In this document: piece after piece, positions 55,740 to 64,000 of the stretch
Layout of the letters: each line of letters begins with the position of its first letter
Numbering within the stretch: the first letter of the stretch is position 1
NCBI RefSeq assembly: GCF_013133795.1
Contig: NZ_JABGBN010000002.1
Span: forward strand, 1-64,000
Length of the DNA stretch: 64,000 nucleotides
Reading direction: 5' to 3'
Source of the DNA: Pelistega suis
GTDB lineage: Bacteria > Pseudomonadota > Gammaproteobacteria > Burkholderiales > Burkholderiaceae_B
Notes under the pieces: model-generated
The model's input: the letters and a program-made list of their open reading frames with translations, nothing else
The model's database searches: none
What the model was told of the DNA's origin: nothing
Position numbers and translations under genes: made by a program

Positions 55740-56483
55740 TTATGCCATTGAGGCAGGTACACGCTCTAATTCATCAGTGAAAATTGCATCGCAGCCCCAA
55801 GCTAATAGTTCTTTAGCTCGACGATAGTCATTGACTGTCCATGCACAAATCTTATAACCATCTTTGTGGATAGTTTTAATGACTTTTTCTGTTAAGGTGC
55901 TTTCACGAGGATTGATAGCGATACAGTTTAGTTTTTTAAGGATTTTTTTAGCTTCAGCATTGTATTCTTCGCATAAGAATGCGCGAGGAAGCTCTGGAGC
56001 CGCTTTATAGGCTGCTTCTAAAGCCTCTGCAGAAAACGAAGACAGTAATGGGGGAATCGCTGAGTTTTTAAACCATTGTGCAGCAGCCTCGGCAACAAGT
56101 TTTCCTGTGATTTTCTCACGGCCTGGGCAAGGTTTGATTTCGATGTTGCAAATCATATCGTTTTCTAAGGCAAAGCGAACAATACTTTCTAGCTTAGGTA
56201 GTGGTTCGCCAGCATAGTAAGCAGAATGCCATTCACCCATATCAAGTTCTAATAGCTCCGCATATGTTTTTTCTGCTGCCAGTCCTTTGCCATTAGACGT
56301 ACGTTTAACGTCATCATCATGTAAAAGGATTAATACATTGTCTTTACTTAACTTGGCATCAAACTCGACCATATCAAAACCGTAATCTAGACCACAACGC
56401 ATAGCAGCAAGCGTATTTTCTGGGGCAAAACTACCACCACCACGATGTGCAATCAAACGAGGGTAAGGCCATTTTTTAGACAT
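55740..56483 (-). CDS. ugpQ: Glycerophosphodiester phosphodiesterase
   Basis: A cytoplasmic GDPD hydrolysing glycerophosphodiesters to glycerol-3-phosphate and an alcohol. The 247 residues have PRLIAHRGGGSFAPENTLAAM (HRG...ENT signature), VEFDAKLSKDNVLILLHDDD with the metal-binding Glu/Asp and catalytic His, and NIEIKP. No signal peptide, so it is the UgpQ rather than the periplasmic GlpQ type. It stands alone, with its own terminator. Confidence 0.93.
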   Translation of the reverse strand: MSKKWPYPRLIAHRGGGSFAPENTLAAMRCGLDYGFDMVEFDAKLSKDNVLILLHDDDVKRTSNGKGLAAEKTYAELLELDMGEWHSAYYAGEPLPKLESIVRFALENDMICNIEIKPCPGREKITGKLVAEAAAQWFKNSAIPPLLSSFSAEALEAAYKAAPELPRAFLCEEYNAEAKKILKKLNCIAINPRESTLTEKVIKTIHKDGYKICAWTVNDYRRAKELLAWGCDAIFTDELERVPASMA

Positions 56484-56683
56484 TTTGAAAATCCTGTAAA
56501 AAATAAAAAGATAAGCGTATTGCAGAGAGAATGTTTCTGAAAACGCATGTAATTATTTTAAGAACTCATAAGGCAATTGTGAAGAGGGGGAATAAAATAT
56601 ATTCGGTAATAATCTGTTAAAATAGCCAGTTATTGTTGGGCAATTGTGCCTATTTTTTTGACGTATTCTAAAGAGAAATTACT

Positions 56684-58600
56684 ATGTTAGAGTTTTTCCG
56701 TCGTCACTCAAAGATTATGATGATTTTAATGTTTGTGGTGACACTTCCTTCCTTTGTGTTTTTTGGTGTTGCTGATTACCAGAGCTTTACGACGAATGAA
56801 GTACGCCTAGTAAACATCAATGAGCAAAAAATCACACAAAGTGATTTTAATCAGTCATGGACTCAGCGTCTCAATGAGTTACGTAATTCTCAGGGTGCAG
56901 AGTTTGATTTGTCGAAAGTGGATACAGCAGAAGGGAGAGAAGCGTGGTTAGAGTCTCTTATTAATAATGCGGTTACACAAGAAGTGGCTCAAAAGGACAA
57001 TTTCTCTGCTTCAGATGCTATGGTACGTTTTGCATTAGCCCAAACACCTGATTTTTTGGAGGATGGCAAATTCTCTATGCAAGCCTATAATCGTTATTTA
57101 ACGAGTATCGGTGCGAATAGTCAGCAATATGAGGCGAGTGTGCGTGCTTACGAGGGGCTTCGTTTGGTAGCATCTCCCGTATTAGAGTCTGTTGTTGTGC
57201 CAAGTAATACGGTTGCTCAATTAGGAGCAGCGATGACAGAAGAGCGTACAGTACGCTTGCATGTATTCCAAAATAAGGATTATGCACAATCAGTCAATGT
57301 ATCTGATGATGACTTAAAAAACTGGTATACGGCTAATGAAAAAAGCTTTGAAGTGCCTACTTATGTAAATCTGGACTATATTATTCTTAATCAAGACGCG
57401 GTGATGGCTCAGGTTAAGGCACCATCTGATGCTGAGTTAGAAACTTATTATCAAAGTAATATTGCTCGCTTTTCAACAGCAGAGCGTCGCCATGTACGTC
57501 ATATTCAATTGGCTGACTTAGCGACGGCAGAGCAGGTCGCTACTAAGGCAGAACAAGACCCAAGCCAATTTGAAGCGTTAGCAAAAGAATACTCGCAAGA
57601 CGCAGGTACTAAAAATACAGGTGGTGATTTAGGTGTTTTAGCACGTGGTGATATTCCTGATTTAGACGAAGGTGCGTTCTCTTTAGCGAAAGAGGGTATT
57701 ACAAGTCCAGTCAAAATTGCTAATAACTACCATGTATTCCAAATCGTTAGCATTCAAGCGGGTTCTGTTAAGCCATTTGCCGAAGTAAAAGAAGAGATTA
57801 GTAAAGAAGTTCGTCTACAACTAGCCTCTGAGCGTTTTGCAACGATGGCAACGGATTTAACGAATGCTGTTCATGAACAACGTGACTCATTGCAAGGTGT
57901 TGCTGATCGGTTAGGCTTACAAGTGCAAACAGTAAATGGTATTACACGCAGTGGTCTATTAAGCAAGGAACAAGTAGGAAATCAGGCTGCAGCGGGTACT
58001 GCTCTAGAAAGTATGTTCTCATCTCCCCGAGTGCGTGAGGCTGCCTTTTCTGCGGAGGTATTTGCTCAAGGTCTGAATTCTGGCGTGATTGAAATTTCTC
58101 CTTCTGAGCTATTAGCGCTACGAGTCAAAGCTAAAGTAGATGCACATATTCCTAAATTAGAAGAGGTAAAAGCACAAGTGACAGCTAAAGTGATTGATGC
58201 CAAAGCAAAAGAGTTAGCTGCCAAGGCAGGCGAGGCAGAGTTGGCAGAAGCACAATTGGATAATTCAACAGCAGGATTTCAAGAAGCGATGCCAGTCAGT
58301 CGTATGGCCTCAAACTTGCCAGAAGCTTTGTTAAAAAAAGTGATGTCAGCACCTGTTGATAAATTACCATTTTATGTGGGAGTTGATTTAGATACAGGGT
58401 ATGTGGTGGCACGTATTGAGTCTGTTAATACAGAAAATGCAGAGTTAAAAAACTTGTTTAATCAATTTCAAGCGCCTGCGTTAGGAACAGTTGTTGCAAA
58501 TGAGTTAAATAAGGCCTTTGCTCAAAACCTACGTCAAAAAGTAAAATTAGAAATTTTGCCAGCAGCAAAACAAGTTATTGAGGGTGAACAAGCACAATAA
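56684..58600 (+). CDS. ppiD: SurA N-terminal domain / PpiD-like peptidyl-prolyl isomerase
   Basis: An inner-membrane-anchored periplasmic chaperone near the Sec translocon. The 638 residues start MLEFFRRHSKIMMILM with one TM helix (~12-30), followed by a SurA-like helical domain, a parvulin PPIase domain (RHVRHIQLAD, KNTGGDLGVLARGDIPD, GITSPVKIANNYHVFQIV) at residues ~260-370, and a long C-terminal helical domain. The parvulin sequence is complete enough to be active, although many PpiD domains lack activity. Followed by a strong terminator. Confidence 0.93.
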   Translation: MLEFFRRHSKIMMILMFVVTLPSFVFFGVADYQSFTTNEVRLVNINEQKITQSDFNQSWTQRLNELRNSQGAEFDLSKVDTAEGREAWLESLINNAVTQEVAQKDNFSASDAMVRFALAQTPDFLEDGKFSMQAYNRYLTSIGANSQQYEASVRAYEGLRLVASPVLESVVVPSNTVAQLGAAMTEERTVRLHVFQNKDYAQSVNVSDDDLKNWYTANEKSFEVPTYVNLDYIILNQDAVMAQVKAPSDAELETYYQSNIARFSTAERRHVRHIQLADLATAEQVATKAEQDPSQFEALAKEYSQDAGTKNTGGDLGVLARGDIPDLDEGAFSLAKEGITSPVKIANNYHVFQIVSIQAGSVKPFAEVKEEISKEVRLQLASERFATMATDLTNAVHEQRDSLQGVADRLGLQVQTVNGITRSGLLSKEQVGNQAAAGTALESMFSSPRVREAAFSAEVFAQGLNSGVIEISPSELLALRVKAKVDAHIPKLEEVKAQVTAKVIDAKAKELAAKAGEAELAEAQLDNSTAGFQEAMPVSRMASNLPEALLKKVMSAPVDKLPFYVGVDLDTGYVVARIESVNTENAELKNLFNQFQAPALGTVVANELNKAFAQNLRQKVKLEILPAAKQVIEGEQAQ

Positions 58601-58665
58601 ATAGTGATGAATAAACCCTTAGTGTGGATATTGAGAAGTTATTAATGCCTCAATATGATAATTTA

Positions 58666-58700
58666 CCCCAAAAGTTAGATACTAACCTTTGGGGTTTTTT
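58666..58700 (+). terminator. Terminator after ppiD
   Basis: CCCCAAAAGTTAG pairs with TAACCTTTGGGG around an ATAC loop, followed by TTTTTT. About 65 bases after the ppiD stop. Confidence 0.88.
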
Positions 58701-58794
58701 ATAATTATTAATATAACAAAAAGAAATATAAAAACAATAATATATTATTTTTATAATTAAGAAAGAGTTTATATACTAGTATTCATATGAAATG

Positions 58795-58825
58795 GAGGGG
58801 CGTGATTTATTGGCACGCCATTGTA
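58795..58825 (+). promoter_or_regulatory. Leader hairpin upstream of cysK
   Basis: GGCGTG (58799-58804) and CACGCC (58814-58819) pair around a 9-base loop in the cysK leader, 24 bases before the start codon. The preceding 100 bases are extremely AT-rich and probably hold the promoter. A role in regulation is a guess. Confidence 0.35.
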
Positions 58826-58842
58826 AAAAGGAAGAGTATATT

Positions 58843-59823
58843 ATGTCAAAATGGTTTGAAAATAATGCGCAGTCAATCGGTCGTACACCACTAGTGAAGT
58901 TAAATCGCATTACAGACGGTGCGGGTGCGACAGTGCTAGTTAAAGTCGAAGGTCGTAATCCAGCTTATTCAGTAAAAGACCGTATTGGCGTGGCTATGGT
59001 AGAAGATGCGGAACAACGCGGTTTATTAGGTCCAGGCAAAGAGATTGTTGAGCCAACGAGTGGCAATACAGGGATTGCTTTAGCGTATGTAGCTGCCTCT
59101 AAGGGTATCCCTATTACATTGACCATGCCAGAAACAATGAGCTTAGAGCGCCGCAAATTATTGGTGGCATTTGGTGCTAAATTAGTATTGACGGAAGGTG
59201 CGAAAGGTATGGGTGGTGCTATTGCGAAAGCAGAAGAAATTGCTGCTTCTGACCCGAATAAATATGTGCTTTTACAACAATTTAAAAATCCAGCTAACCC
59301 AGCGGTACACGAGCGTACAACAGGTCCTGAAATTTGGGAAGCAACAGAAGGTAAGATTGATGTATTAGTCGCTGGTGTGGGTACGGGTGGTACGATTACA
59401 GGAACATCACGTTATATCAAAAAGACACAAGGCAAAGCAATCCAAACGGTTGCGGTAGAACCAAGCGCAAGTCCTGTACTTACACAAAAACGTAATGGTG
59501 ATGAATTAAAACCGGGTCCTCATAAGATTCAAGGCATTGGTGCTGGTTTTGTGCCTGATGTATTAGATTTATCACTTGTAGATGCGATTGAACAAGTGTC
59601 TAATGAAGAGGCGGTAGAGTATGCATTACGTCTGAGCCGTGAAGAGGGTATCTTGTCAGGTATCTCTAGTGGTGCAGCGGCAGCGGCAGCGATACGCGTA
59701 GCAAAACGTCCTGAATATGCAGGTAAGGTTATCGTAGCTGTATTACCTGACTCTGGAGAGCGTTATTTAAGCTCAGTATTATTTGAAGGCTTATTTGATG
59801 AAAAAGGTATTGCTACGGCTTAA
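58843..59823 (+). CDS. cysK: Cysteine synthase A (O-acetylserine sulfhydrylase)
   Basis: A PLP enzyme making cysteine from O-acetylserine and sulfide. From ATG 58843 it has 326 residues. Lys45 in AYSVKDRIG is the PLP Schiff-base lysine, [15 protein letters not shown] is the substrate loop and [15 protein letters not shown] the phosphate-binding loop. The signature fits CysK more than CysM. The upstream ATG (58792) would add [11 protein letters not shown] and lies in the hairpin region, so it is rejected. Confidence 0.95.
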   Translation: MSKWFENNAQSIGRTPLVKLNRITDGAGATVLVKVEGRNPAYSVKDRIGVAMVEDAEQRGLLGPGKEIVEPTSGNTGIALAYVAASKGIPITLTMPETMSLERRKLLVAFGAKLVLTEGAKGMGGAIAKAEEIAASDPNKYVLLQQFKNPANPAVHERTTGPEIWEATEGKIDVLVAGVGTGGTITGTSRYIKKTQGKAIQTVAVEPSASPVLTQKRNGDELKPGPHKIQGIGAGFVPDVLDLSLVDAIEQVSNEEAVEYALRLSREEGILSGISSGAAAAAAIRVAKRPEYAGKVIVAVLPDSGERYLSSVLFEGLFDEKGIATA

Positions 59824-59898
59824 CCATAGCATGGCATGACAGATATACCACTAGGGATATTATATTCGTAGGAGTATATCCTTTTAGCTTATTAAGTC

Positions 59899-59935
59899 AC
59901 TCGGATATGGGTAGAAACCGTATCCGAGTTTTTTA
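59899..59935 (+). terminator. Terminator after cysK
   Basis: ACTCGGATA pairs with TATCCGAGT, with GG/CC extending the stem toward a GTAGAAA loop, followed by TTTTTT. About 76 bases after the cysK stop. Confidence 0.88.
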
Positions 59936-60027
59936 TATAAAGTCCTTTGCGCTACATTCACTTACAGCGAAGAAAGATAAATTCTTGTACAATGTCCACT
60001 TCTATTTTTGCTCAAGTATAAACTAAG

Positions 60028-61158
60028 GTGTTATTTTTTAAAGATATTATTGAGGCAGAGAGCACAGGTTCGTCGACATTAGTATTAACGGGTGACTGGA
60101 CAGTCACTCACTATGTGGCTATCCAAAAAGCCTTAAAAAATTTAGAGATTCATTCCTCGTTGCTTCAGCTATCACTCAATGATATTCATGAAATTGATAC
60201 AGCAGGCGTTCTTTTATTGGCAGATAAATTCGGTCAAGAAACCTTACGTAAAGCTTTACAGGATAAAGCGTTAAGTAAAGAGCGCGTAGCGATGATTGAA
60301 ACAGTGCTAAAGGCACTACCTACGGAAGAAGATCGTACACCGCCTAAAAAAACTTTCTTTTTATGGCGTTTTTTTGGCGATGTTGGTGTTTCGCTAACCT
60401 CTCTTTGGACGGAATTACTCCAATGGATGGGGTTTTTCGGAATGGTGATTTTGGCGTTCTTGCGTATGGTGGTGAACCCGTCAAATTGGCGAATGACCTC
60501 ATTAGTGGCCAATATTGATAGTAGCGGTTTTAAAGCGACGCCAATTGTCATGTTGCTATGCTTTATGGTGGGAGCCGTTGTTGCTTTTTTAGGAGCGACT
60601 GTTCTTGAGACCTTTGGAGCACAAGTATTTACTGTGCATTTAGTAACCTATTCCTTTTTGCGAGAATTTGCGATTATTCTTACCGCCATTTTAATTGCAG
60701 GTCGTACAGCTAGTGCATATACGGCGCAGTTAGGCTCAATGAAGGTTAATGAGGAAATTGATGCTTTAAAAGCCTCAGGGATAGATCCGTTGGCGACATT
60801 AGTCGTACCGAGAGTATTTGCTCTCGTCGTTGCGATGCCTATTTTAACGTTTTTAGGTATGGCGGCAGGTATTGTTGGTGGTATGCTTGTTTGTACCTTG
60901 GCTATGGATATTTCGCCTCGTCTCTTTTTTGACATTATGAATGAGTCTATTCACGTTAAGCATTTTCTAGTAGGGATTGGCAAGGCGCCTATTTTTGCTG
61001 TGGTGATTGCGATTACAGGCTGTCTAGAAGGATTTAAAGTTTCAGGAAGTGCGGAGTCTGTGGGTGAGCATACGACATCCAGCGTGGTGAAGTGTATTTT
61101 CTTAGTGATTTTGCTTGATGCTTTATTTGCAATTTTCTTTATGGAGATGGGATGGTAA
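60028..61158 (+). CDS. mlaE: MlaE-family ABC transporter permease with N-terminal STAS domain
   Basis: The permease of a lipid (phospholipid) transport system linking inner and outer membranes. The first ~100 residues are a STAS domain (TLVLTGDWTVTHYV, LNDIHEIDTAGVLLL), which in E. coli is the separate MlaB. The MlaE permease follows (~130-376) with ALKASGIDPLATLVVPRV, the conserved coupling segment, and several TM helices. The start is GTG 60028. It leads an operon with mlaF, mlaD and an auxiliary lipoprotein gene; a stop-start overlap links it to mlaF. Confidence 0.9.
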   Translation: MLFFKDIIEAESTGSSTLVLTGDWTVTHYVAIQKALKNLEIHSSLLQLSLNDIHEIDTAGVLLLADKFGQETLRKALQDKALSKERVAMIETVLKALPTEEDRTPPKKTFFLWRFFGDVGVSLTSLWTELLQWMGFFGMVILAFLRMVVNPSNWRMTSLVANIDSSGFKATPIVMLLCFMVGAVVAFLGATVLETFGAQVFTVHLVTYSFLREFAIILTAILIAGRTASAYTAQLGSMKVNEEIDALKASGIDPLATLVVPRVFALVVAMPILTFLGMAAGIVGGMLVCTLAMDISPRLFFDIMNESIHVKHFLVGIGKAPIFAVVIAITGCLEGFKVSGSAESVGEHTTSSVVKCIFLVILLDALFAIFFMEMGW

Positions 61159-61955
61159 TGGATAATCAAGCATCTTCAGTAGAACCTATCATTAAAGTAC
61201 GAGGTTTAGATAATGCTTTTAATGGATTTTATGTTCATCAGAATTTAGATTTGGATGTCTATCCCGGCGATATTCTTGGGGTTGTTGGTGGTTCGGGAAC
61301 AGGGAAATCAGTATTATTGCGTAGTATCGTTGGCTTGAGAAAGCCGACGGCGGGCTCTGTGGAAGTACTCGGACAGTCTATGCAAGACCTCAATGAAAAA
61401 GAGCGTCGAATTTTGGGGCGTAACTTAGGTGTATTATTCCAAGCGGGGGCATTATATTCATCGCTTACCGTATTAGAAAATATTGCTTTTCCCTTAATTG
61501 AGCAACTGAAATTGCCGCGTAAAGAAGCAGAGCATATTGCCATGCTTAAGATTTTATTGGTGGGATTGCCTGCGAATGCAGCACCTAAGTATCCTGCTGA
61601 GTTATCAGGGGGAATGGTAAAGAGGGCATCGTTGGCACGAGCATTGGCATTAGACCCAAAAATTTTATTTTTGGATGAACCTACGGCAGGTTTAGATCCT
61701 ATTGGAGCGGCTGCGTTTGATCAGTTAATGCTAACGTTACGTGATGCTTTGGGATTGACTATGTTTTTGATTACGCATGACTTAGATACCTTGTATACAG
61801 CATGTAATCGCATTGCGGTTCTATCTAATAAGCGAGTATTAATTAATGACACGATAGAAAATGTCGAAAAAGTGGATAATCCTTGGATTCAAGAGTATTT
61901 TAACGGCCCTCGTGGTCGTGCAGCATATAGTGCACATCAAGCACTAGGAGTATAA
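61152..61955 (+). CDS. mlaF: MlaF-type ABC transporter ATPase
   Basis: The ATPase of the Mla-type lipid transporter. The 267 residues carry Walker A GGSGTGKSVLLRS, the Q-loop FQAGALYSSLTVLEN, signature LSGGMVKRASLARAL (typical of Mla/Ttg2A rather than classic LSGGQ) and Walker B ILFLDEPTAGLDPI with H-loop LITHDLD. The ATG 61152 overlaps the mlaE stop; ATG 61158 is an alternative. Confidence 0.95.
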   Translation: MVMDNQASSVEPIIKVRGLDNAFNGFYVHQNLDLDVYPGDILGVVGGSGTGKSVLLRSIVGLRKPTAGSVEVLGQSMQDLNEKERRILGRNLGVLFQAGALYSSLTVLENIAFPLIEQLKLPRKEAEHIAMLKILLVGLPANAAPKYPAELSGGMVKRASLARALALDPKILFLDEPTAGLDPIGAAAFDQLMLTLRDALGLTMFLITHDLDTLYTACNRIAVLSNKRVLINDTIENVEKVDNPWIQEYFNGPRGRAAYSAHQALGV

Positions 61956-61960
61956 AAAAG

Positions 61961-62911
61961 ATGGAACCTAAAGCTAGACATATATTGATTGGTGCATTTA
62001 CAGTCGGCATACTTGCCTTAGCCATGGCATTTGCCTTATGGTTAGCACGATTAGATGTATATAAAAGTTCCCACCGTTATGTTGTACATTTTAAAGAAAG
62101 TGTCAATGGCTTATCACGTGGTAGTTCGGTGTTGTTTAGTGGAATTAAAGTGGGGGAAGTTTTGGAGCTAAGTCTTGCAGATGAAGATCCTCGTCATGTG
62201 TATGCTTTAATTACCGTTGATAGCAAAGTACCAGTCTACGAAGACGTTAAAGCACGTTTACAATTTATGGGTGTAACGGGGCAGTCAGTGATTTCTTTAA
62301 GAAGTGGTGCTCCACATCAAGCGCTGTTAGCGGAAATTGGAAATTTTGATAAAACATATGGTGTGCCCATTATTAGTGCTGTTCCATCGCCGTTAAGTGC
62401 CTTGCTCGAGGACGGTCAAAGCGTTGTATCGAATTTGACAGAGATTAGTTATAGTTTAAAAAATCTTTTCTCGGATAAAAATATTAAATCGCTGGGTAGT
62501 ATTCTAAGTAATGTTGATGGCGTGACATCAGCAGTTTCGGATCAACAGACTATAAAAGAAATGATGTCTCGTACGAATACGGTATTGGCCGATTTAGGTA
62601 AGGCTATCAAGGAATATGACAAACTCGCAGTGAATGCTAATACGATGTTGACAAAAGAAGGGCAACAAGCTTTAGCAAGCGCCACACAAGCGATGCGTAA
62701 TTTAGAGCGTACAGGGACAACTATTCAAAGGCTAGTGACGAATAACGAAGGAAACATTAATCAGGGTCTGCAGGGCTTTAGAGAGTTAACCCCAGCGATT
62801 ATTGAGTTTAAACGTGCGTTTGGTACGCTACAAAATATTTTGCGTGAAATGGAAGATAGACCGGCAGGTTATTTTATTGACGGCAATTCACTAAAAGGAT
62901 TTAAACCATGA
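61961..62911 (+). CDS. mlaD: MlaD family lipid transport protein (MCE domain)
   Basis: A substrate-binding periplasmic MCE protein anchored by one N-terminal TM helix (HILIGAFTVGILALAMAFALWL). The MCE domain spans ~40-120: YVVHFKESVNGLSRGSSVLFSG and KVGEVLELS, VTGQSVISL. A long C-terminal helical tail follows, which makes it larger than E. coli MlaD (~183 aa) at 316 residues and more like PqiB/YebT-type tails. It overlaps the lipoprotein gene by 4 bases. Confidence 0.9.
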   Translation: MEPKARHILIGAFTVGILALAMAFALWLARLDVYKSSHRYVVHFKESVNGLSRGSSVLFSGIKVGEVLELSLADEDPRHVYALITVDSKVPVYEDVKARLQFMGVTGQSVISLRSGAPHQALLAEIGNFDKTYGVPIISAVPSPLSALLEDGQSVVSNLTEISYSLKNLFSDKNIKSLGSILSNVDGVTSAVSDQQTIKEMMSRTNTVLADLGKAIKEYDKLAVNANTMLTKEGQQALASATQAMRNLERTGTTIQRLVTNNEGNINQGLQGFRELTPAIIEFKRAFGTLQNILREMEDRPAGYFIDGNSLKGFKP

Positions 62912-63507
62912 GACGAGTAAAGTTAAGTGTTATTGTTGGCACATTAGGCATGTTATTAAGTGCTTGTAGTATTTTGCCTAATAATCCTCCTTTGGAAACT
63001 TATCGTTTGGCTCCAAGTCAGGTACAGGTACAGGTGCGTCCTAGCAAATTGAGTCTTTCTATTCCGGAGCCTTATGCCAATAGAGTGATTGCTCATCAAC
63101 GATTAGCAGTCATTACGGACAATAATGAAGTATTAGCTTACGATGGTGTACGATGGGAAGATGTCGCACATAAAGTGTTTCGAAATCGCTTAGTAGAAGA
63201 CTTTCAGCGAGCTAATAGTTATAAAACGATTTTAATCAATGATGAACAAATTAATGTGGATCGCTCTTTACGTTTAGATGTGCAAGCATATCAATTGCAA
63301 TATAAACAAGGGAGACCGTCTGTGGTAATCGCCGTTAATGCGACCTTGGTGAATCGACGTACAGGAGATGTCATCGCTTCTCGTCATTTTCATGCAGAGC
63401 AAGAAACCGATTCTGCACAATTATCCGCTATTTTACCGGTATTTTCACAATTAAATGATCAGGTGAATACAGCGCTGATTCAATGGACAAGAGGGCAAGA
63501 TAAATAA
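62908..63507 (+). CDS. ABC-type transport auxiliary lipoprotein
   Basis: A 199-residue outer-membrane or periplasmic lipoprotein: signal [15 protein letters not shown] with the lipobox cysteine at residue 20. The mature part ([41 protein letters not shown]) fits the ABC_trans_aux family, the PqiC-like component partnering MCE transporters. Its position right after mlaD supports that. It overlaps mlaD by 4 bases and dtd by 1 base. The periplasmic shuttle MlaC is not encoded here. Confidence 0.83.
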   Translation: MRRVKLSVIVGTLGMLLSACSILPNNPPLETYRLAPSQVQVQVRPSKLSLSIPEPYANRVIAHQRLAVITDNNEVLAYDGVRWEDVAHKVFRNRLVEDFQRANSYKTILINDEQINVDRSLRLDVQAYQLQYKQGRPSVVIAVNATLVNRRTGDVIASRHFHAEQETDSAQLSAILPVFSQLNDQVNTALIQWTRGQDK

Positions 63508-63959
63508 TGAAAGTGGTCATTCAAAAAGTCGCACAAGCCTCAGTCACCGTAGATAAAGAGATAGTGGGAGCTATTGAAGACGGCTTGTTGCTATTAGTGG
63601 GGGTGGGGCATGAAGATGGGGTAGAGGACATTGAATATCTGGTTCGTAAAATTACCCAAATGCGAATTTTTGAAGATGATCAAGGTGTGATGAATTTATC
63701 TGTCTTGGATAAAAAAGCCGAGGTATTGTGTGTGAGTCAATTTACTTTATTAGCCTCAACAAAAAAGGGTAATCGTCCATCTTATAGTCAAGCAGCACGT
63801 CCAGAAATCGCTTTGCCATTATTTAACCAGTTTGTCGAGGCGATGAGTTGTAGCTTAGGTAAACCTGTTCCTACAGGAGTATTTGGGGCACATATGGAGG
63901 TTGCCTTGGTAAATAATGGACCTATCACTATTTTATTAGATAGCAAGTCCCCTAATTAA
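63507..63959 (+). CDS. dtd: D-aminoacyl-tRNA deacylase
   Basis: Removes D-amino acids mischarged onto tRNA. The 150 residues include the conserved [20 protein letters not shown] and the [15 protein letters not shown] block; the Gly-cisPro motif within NNGPIT is the hallmark active-site feature. [15 protein letters not shown] is the typical N-terminus. The ATG overlaps the stop of the lipoprotein gene by one base (TAATG). Confidence 0.96.
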   Translation: MKVVIQKVAQASVTVDKEIVGAIEDGLLLLVGVGHEDGVEDIEYLVRKITQMRIFEDDQGVMNLSVLDKKAEVLCVSQFTLLASTKKGNRPSYSQAARPEIALPLFNQFVEAMSCSLGKPVPTGVFGAHMEVALVNNGPITILLDSKSPN

Positions 63960-63960
63960 T

Positions 63961-64000
63961 ATGACATCTTATCTTTTCATCGAGGGTGAGCGTTTAGCAT
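63961..64000 (+). CDS. Start of an unidentified gene, cut by the window edge
   Basis: An ATG one base after the dtd stop opens MTSYLFIEGERLA and runs off the window. The tight spacing suggests it is co-transcribed with dtd. Thirteen residues are too few to name it. Confidence 0.5.
   Translation, partial: MTSYLFIEGERLA

Overview
The window is mostly chromosome from an AT-rich betaproteobacterium. Gene content and order fit Burkholderiales/Alcaligenaceae: yicC next to rph-rdgB-hemW, glnA-glnL-glnG, ribF-ileS-lspA-coaBC, an RpfE-like gene with recJ, prfB with lysS, lolC-lolD, and an mla-type operon with a STAS-fused permease. The low G+C points to a Pelistega- or Oligella-like genus rather than Bordetella; that is inference from gene order and base composition, with no database search.

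Bases 1 to about 4300 are a mosaic resistance island. It opens with the 3' end of an IS6-family IS1216-like element whose terminal repeat cuts into a foreign accB. A DUF5713-type gene and a class A beta-lactamase of the ROB type follow, with two copies of a Neisseriaceae-dialect DNA uptake sequence between them. Next come a truncated IS982-family transposase, the Tet(H) tetracycline efflux gene with two tet operators, a tetR cut after 30 codons, and fragments of an NAD-kinase-like gene and an XRE-type regulator. A signal-peptide-bearing phytase-type esterase broken by an internal deletion lies at the junction with the chromosome.

From about 5.5 to 32 kb lie housekeeping genes: RNA processing (yicC, rph), nucleotide hygiene (rdgB, dut), nitrogen control (glnA-glnL-glnG with a sigma-54 promoter and three NtrC-like sites), repair (recG), oxidative stress (oxyR), proteolysis (clpS-clpA), two periplasmic solute receptors, and the ribF-ileS-lspA-coaBC-dedA-dut run. 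From 32 to 64 kb are purN, an RsmB/NOP RNA methyltransferase, an inserted Eco47II-like type II restriction-modification pair, lysS, prfB with its programmed frameshift, an arylamine N-acetyltransferase, recJ, lolCD, ubiM, tatD, comEC, greB, rlmJ, ugpQ, ppiD, cysK, the mla-type lipid transport operon and dtd. I found no tRNA, rRNA or CRISPR array.

The most unusual feature is a family of structured palindromic repeats of about 87-110 bp between genes at 33.0, 46.1-46.7 and 53.9-54.7 kb. Four sequence types (called A, B, C and D here) have largely unrelated stem sequences but share one plan: an outer stem, an asymmetric internal loop (GGAG on one side, GTA or GCA on the other), a second stem, and an interior often carrying GAGCGA. 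The paired stems differ between types yet stay complementary, which suggests selection on, or recognition of, a folded RNA or single-stranded DNA. The GGAG/GTAG tetranucleotides resemble those recognised by REP-associated tyrosine transposases. One copy supplies the 3' end of purN, and a 396-bp block holding several units is duplicated in tandem after greB.
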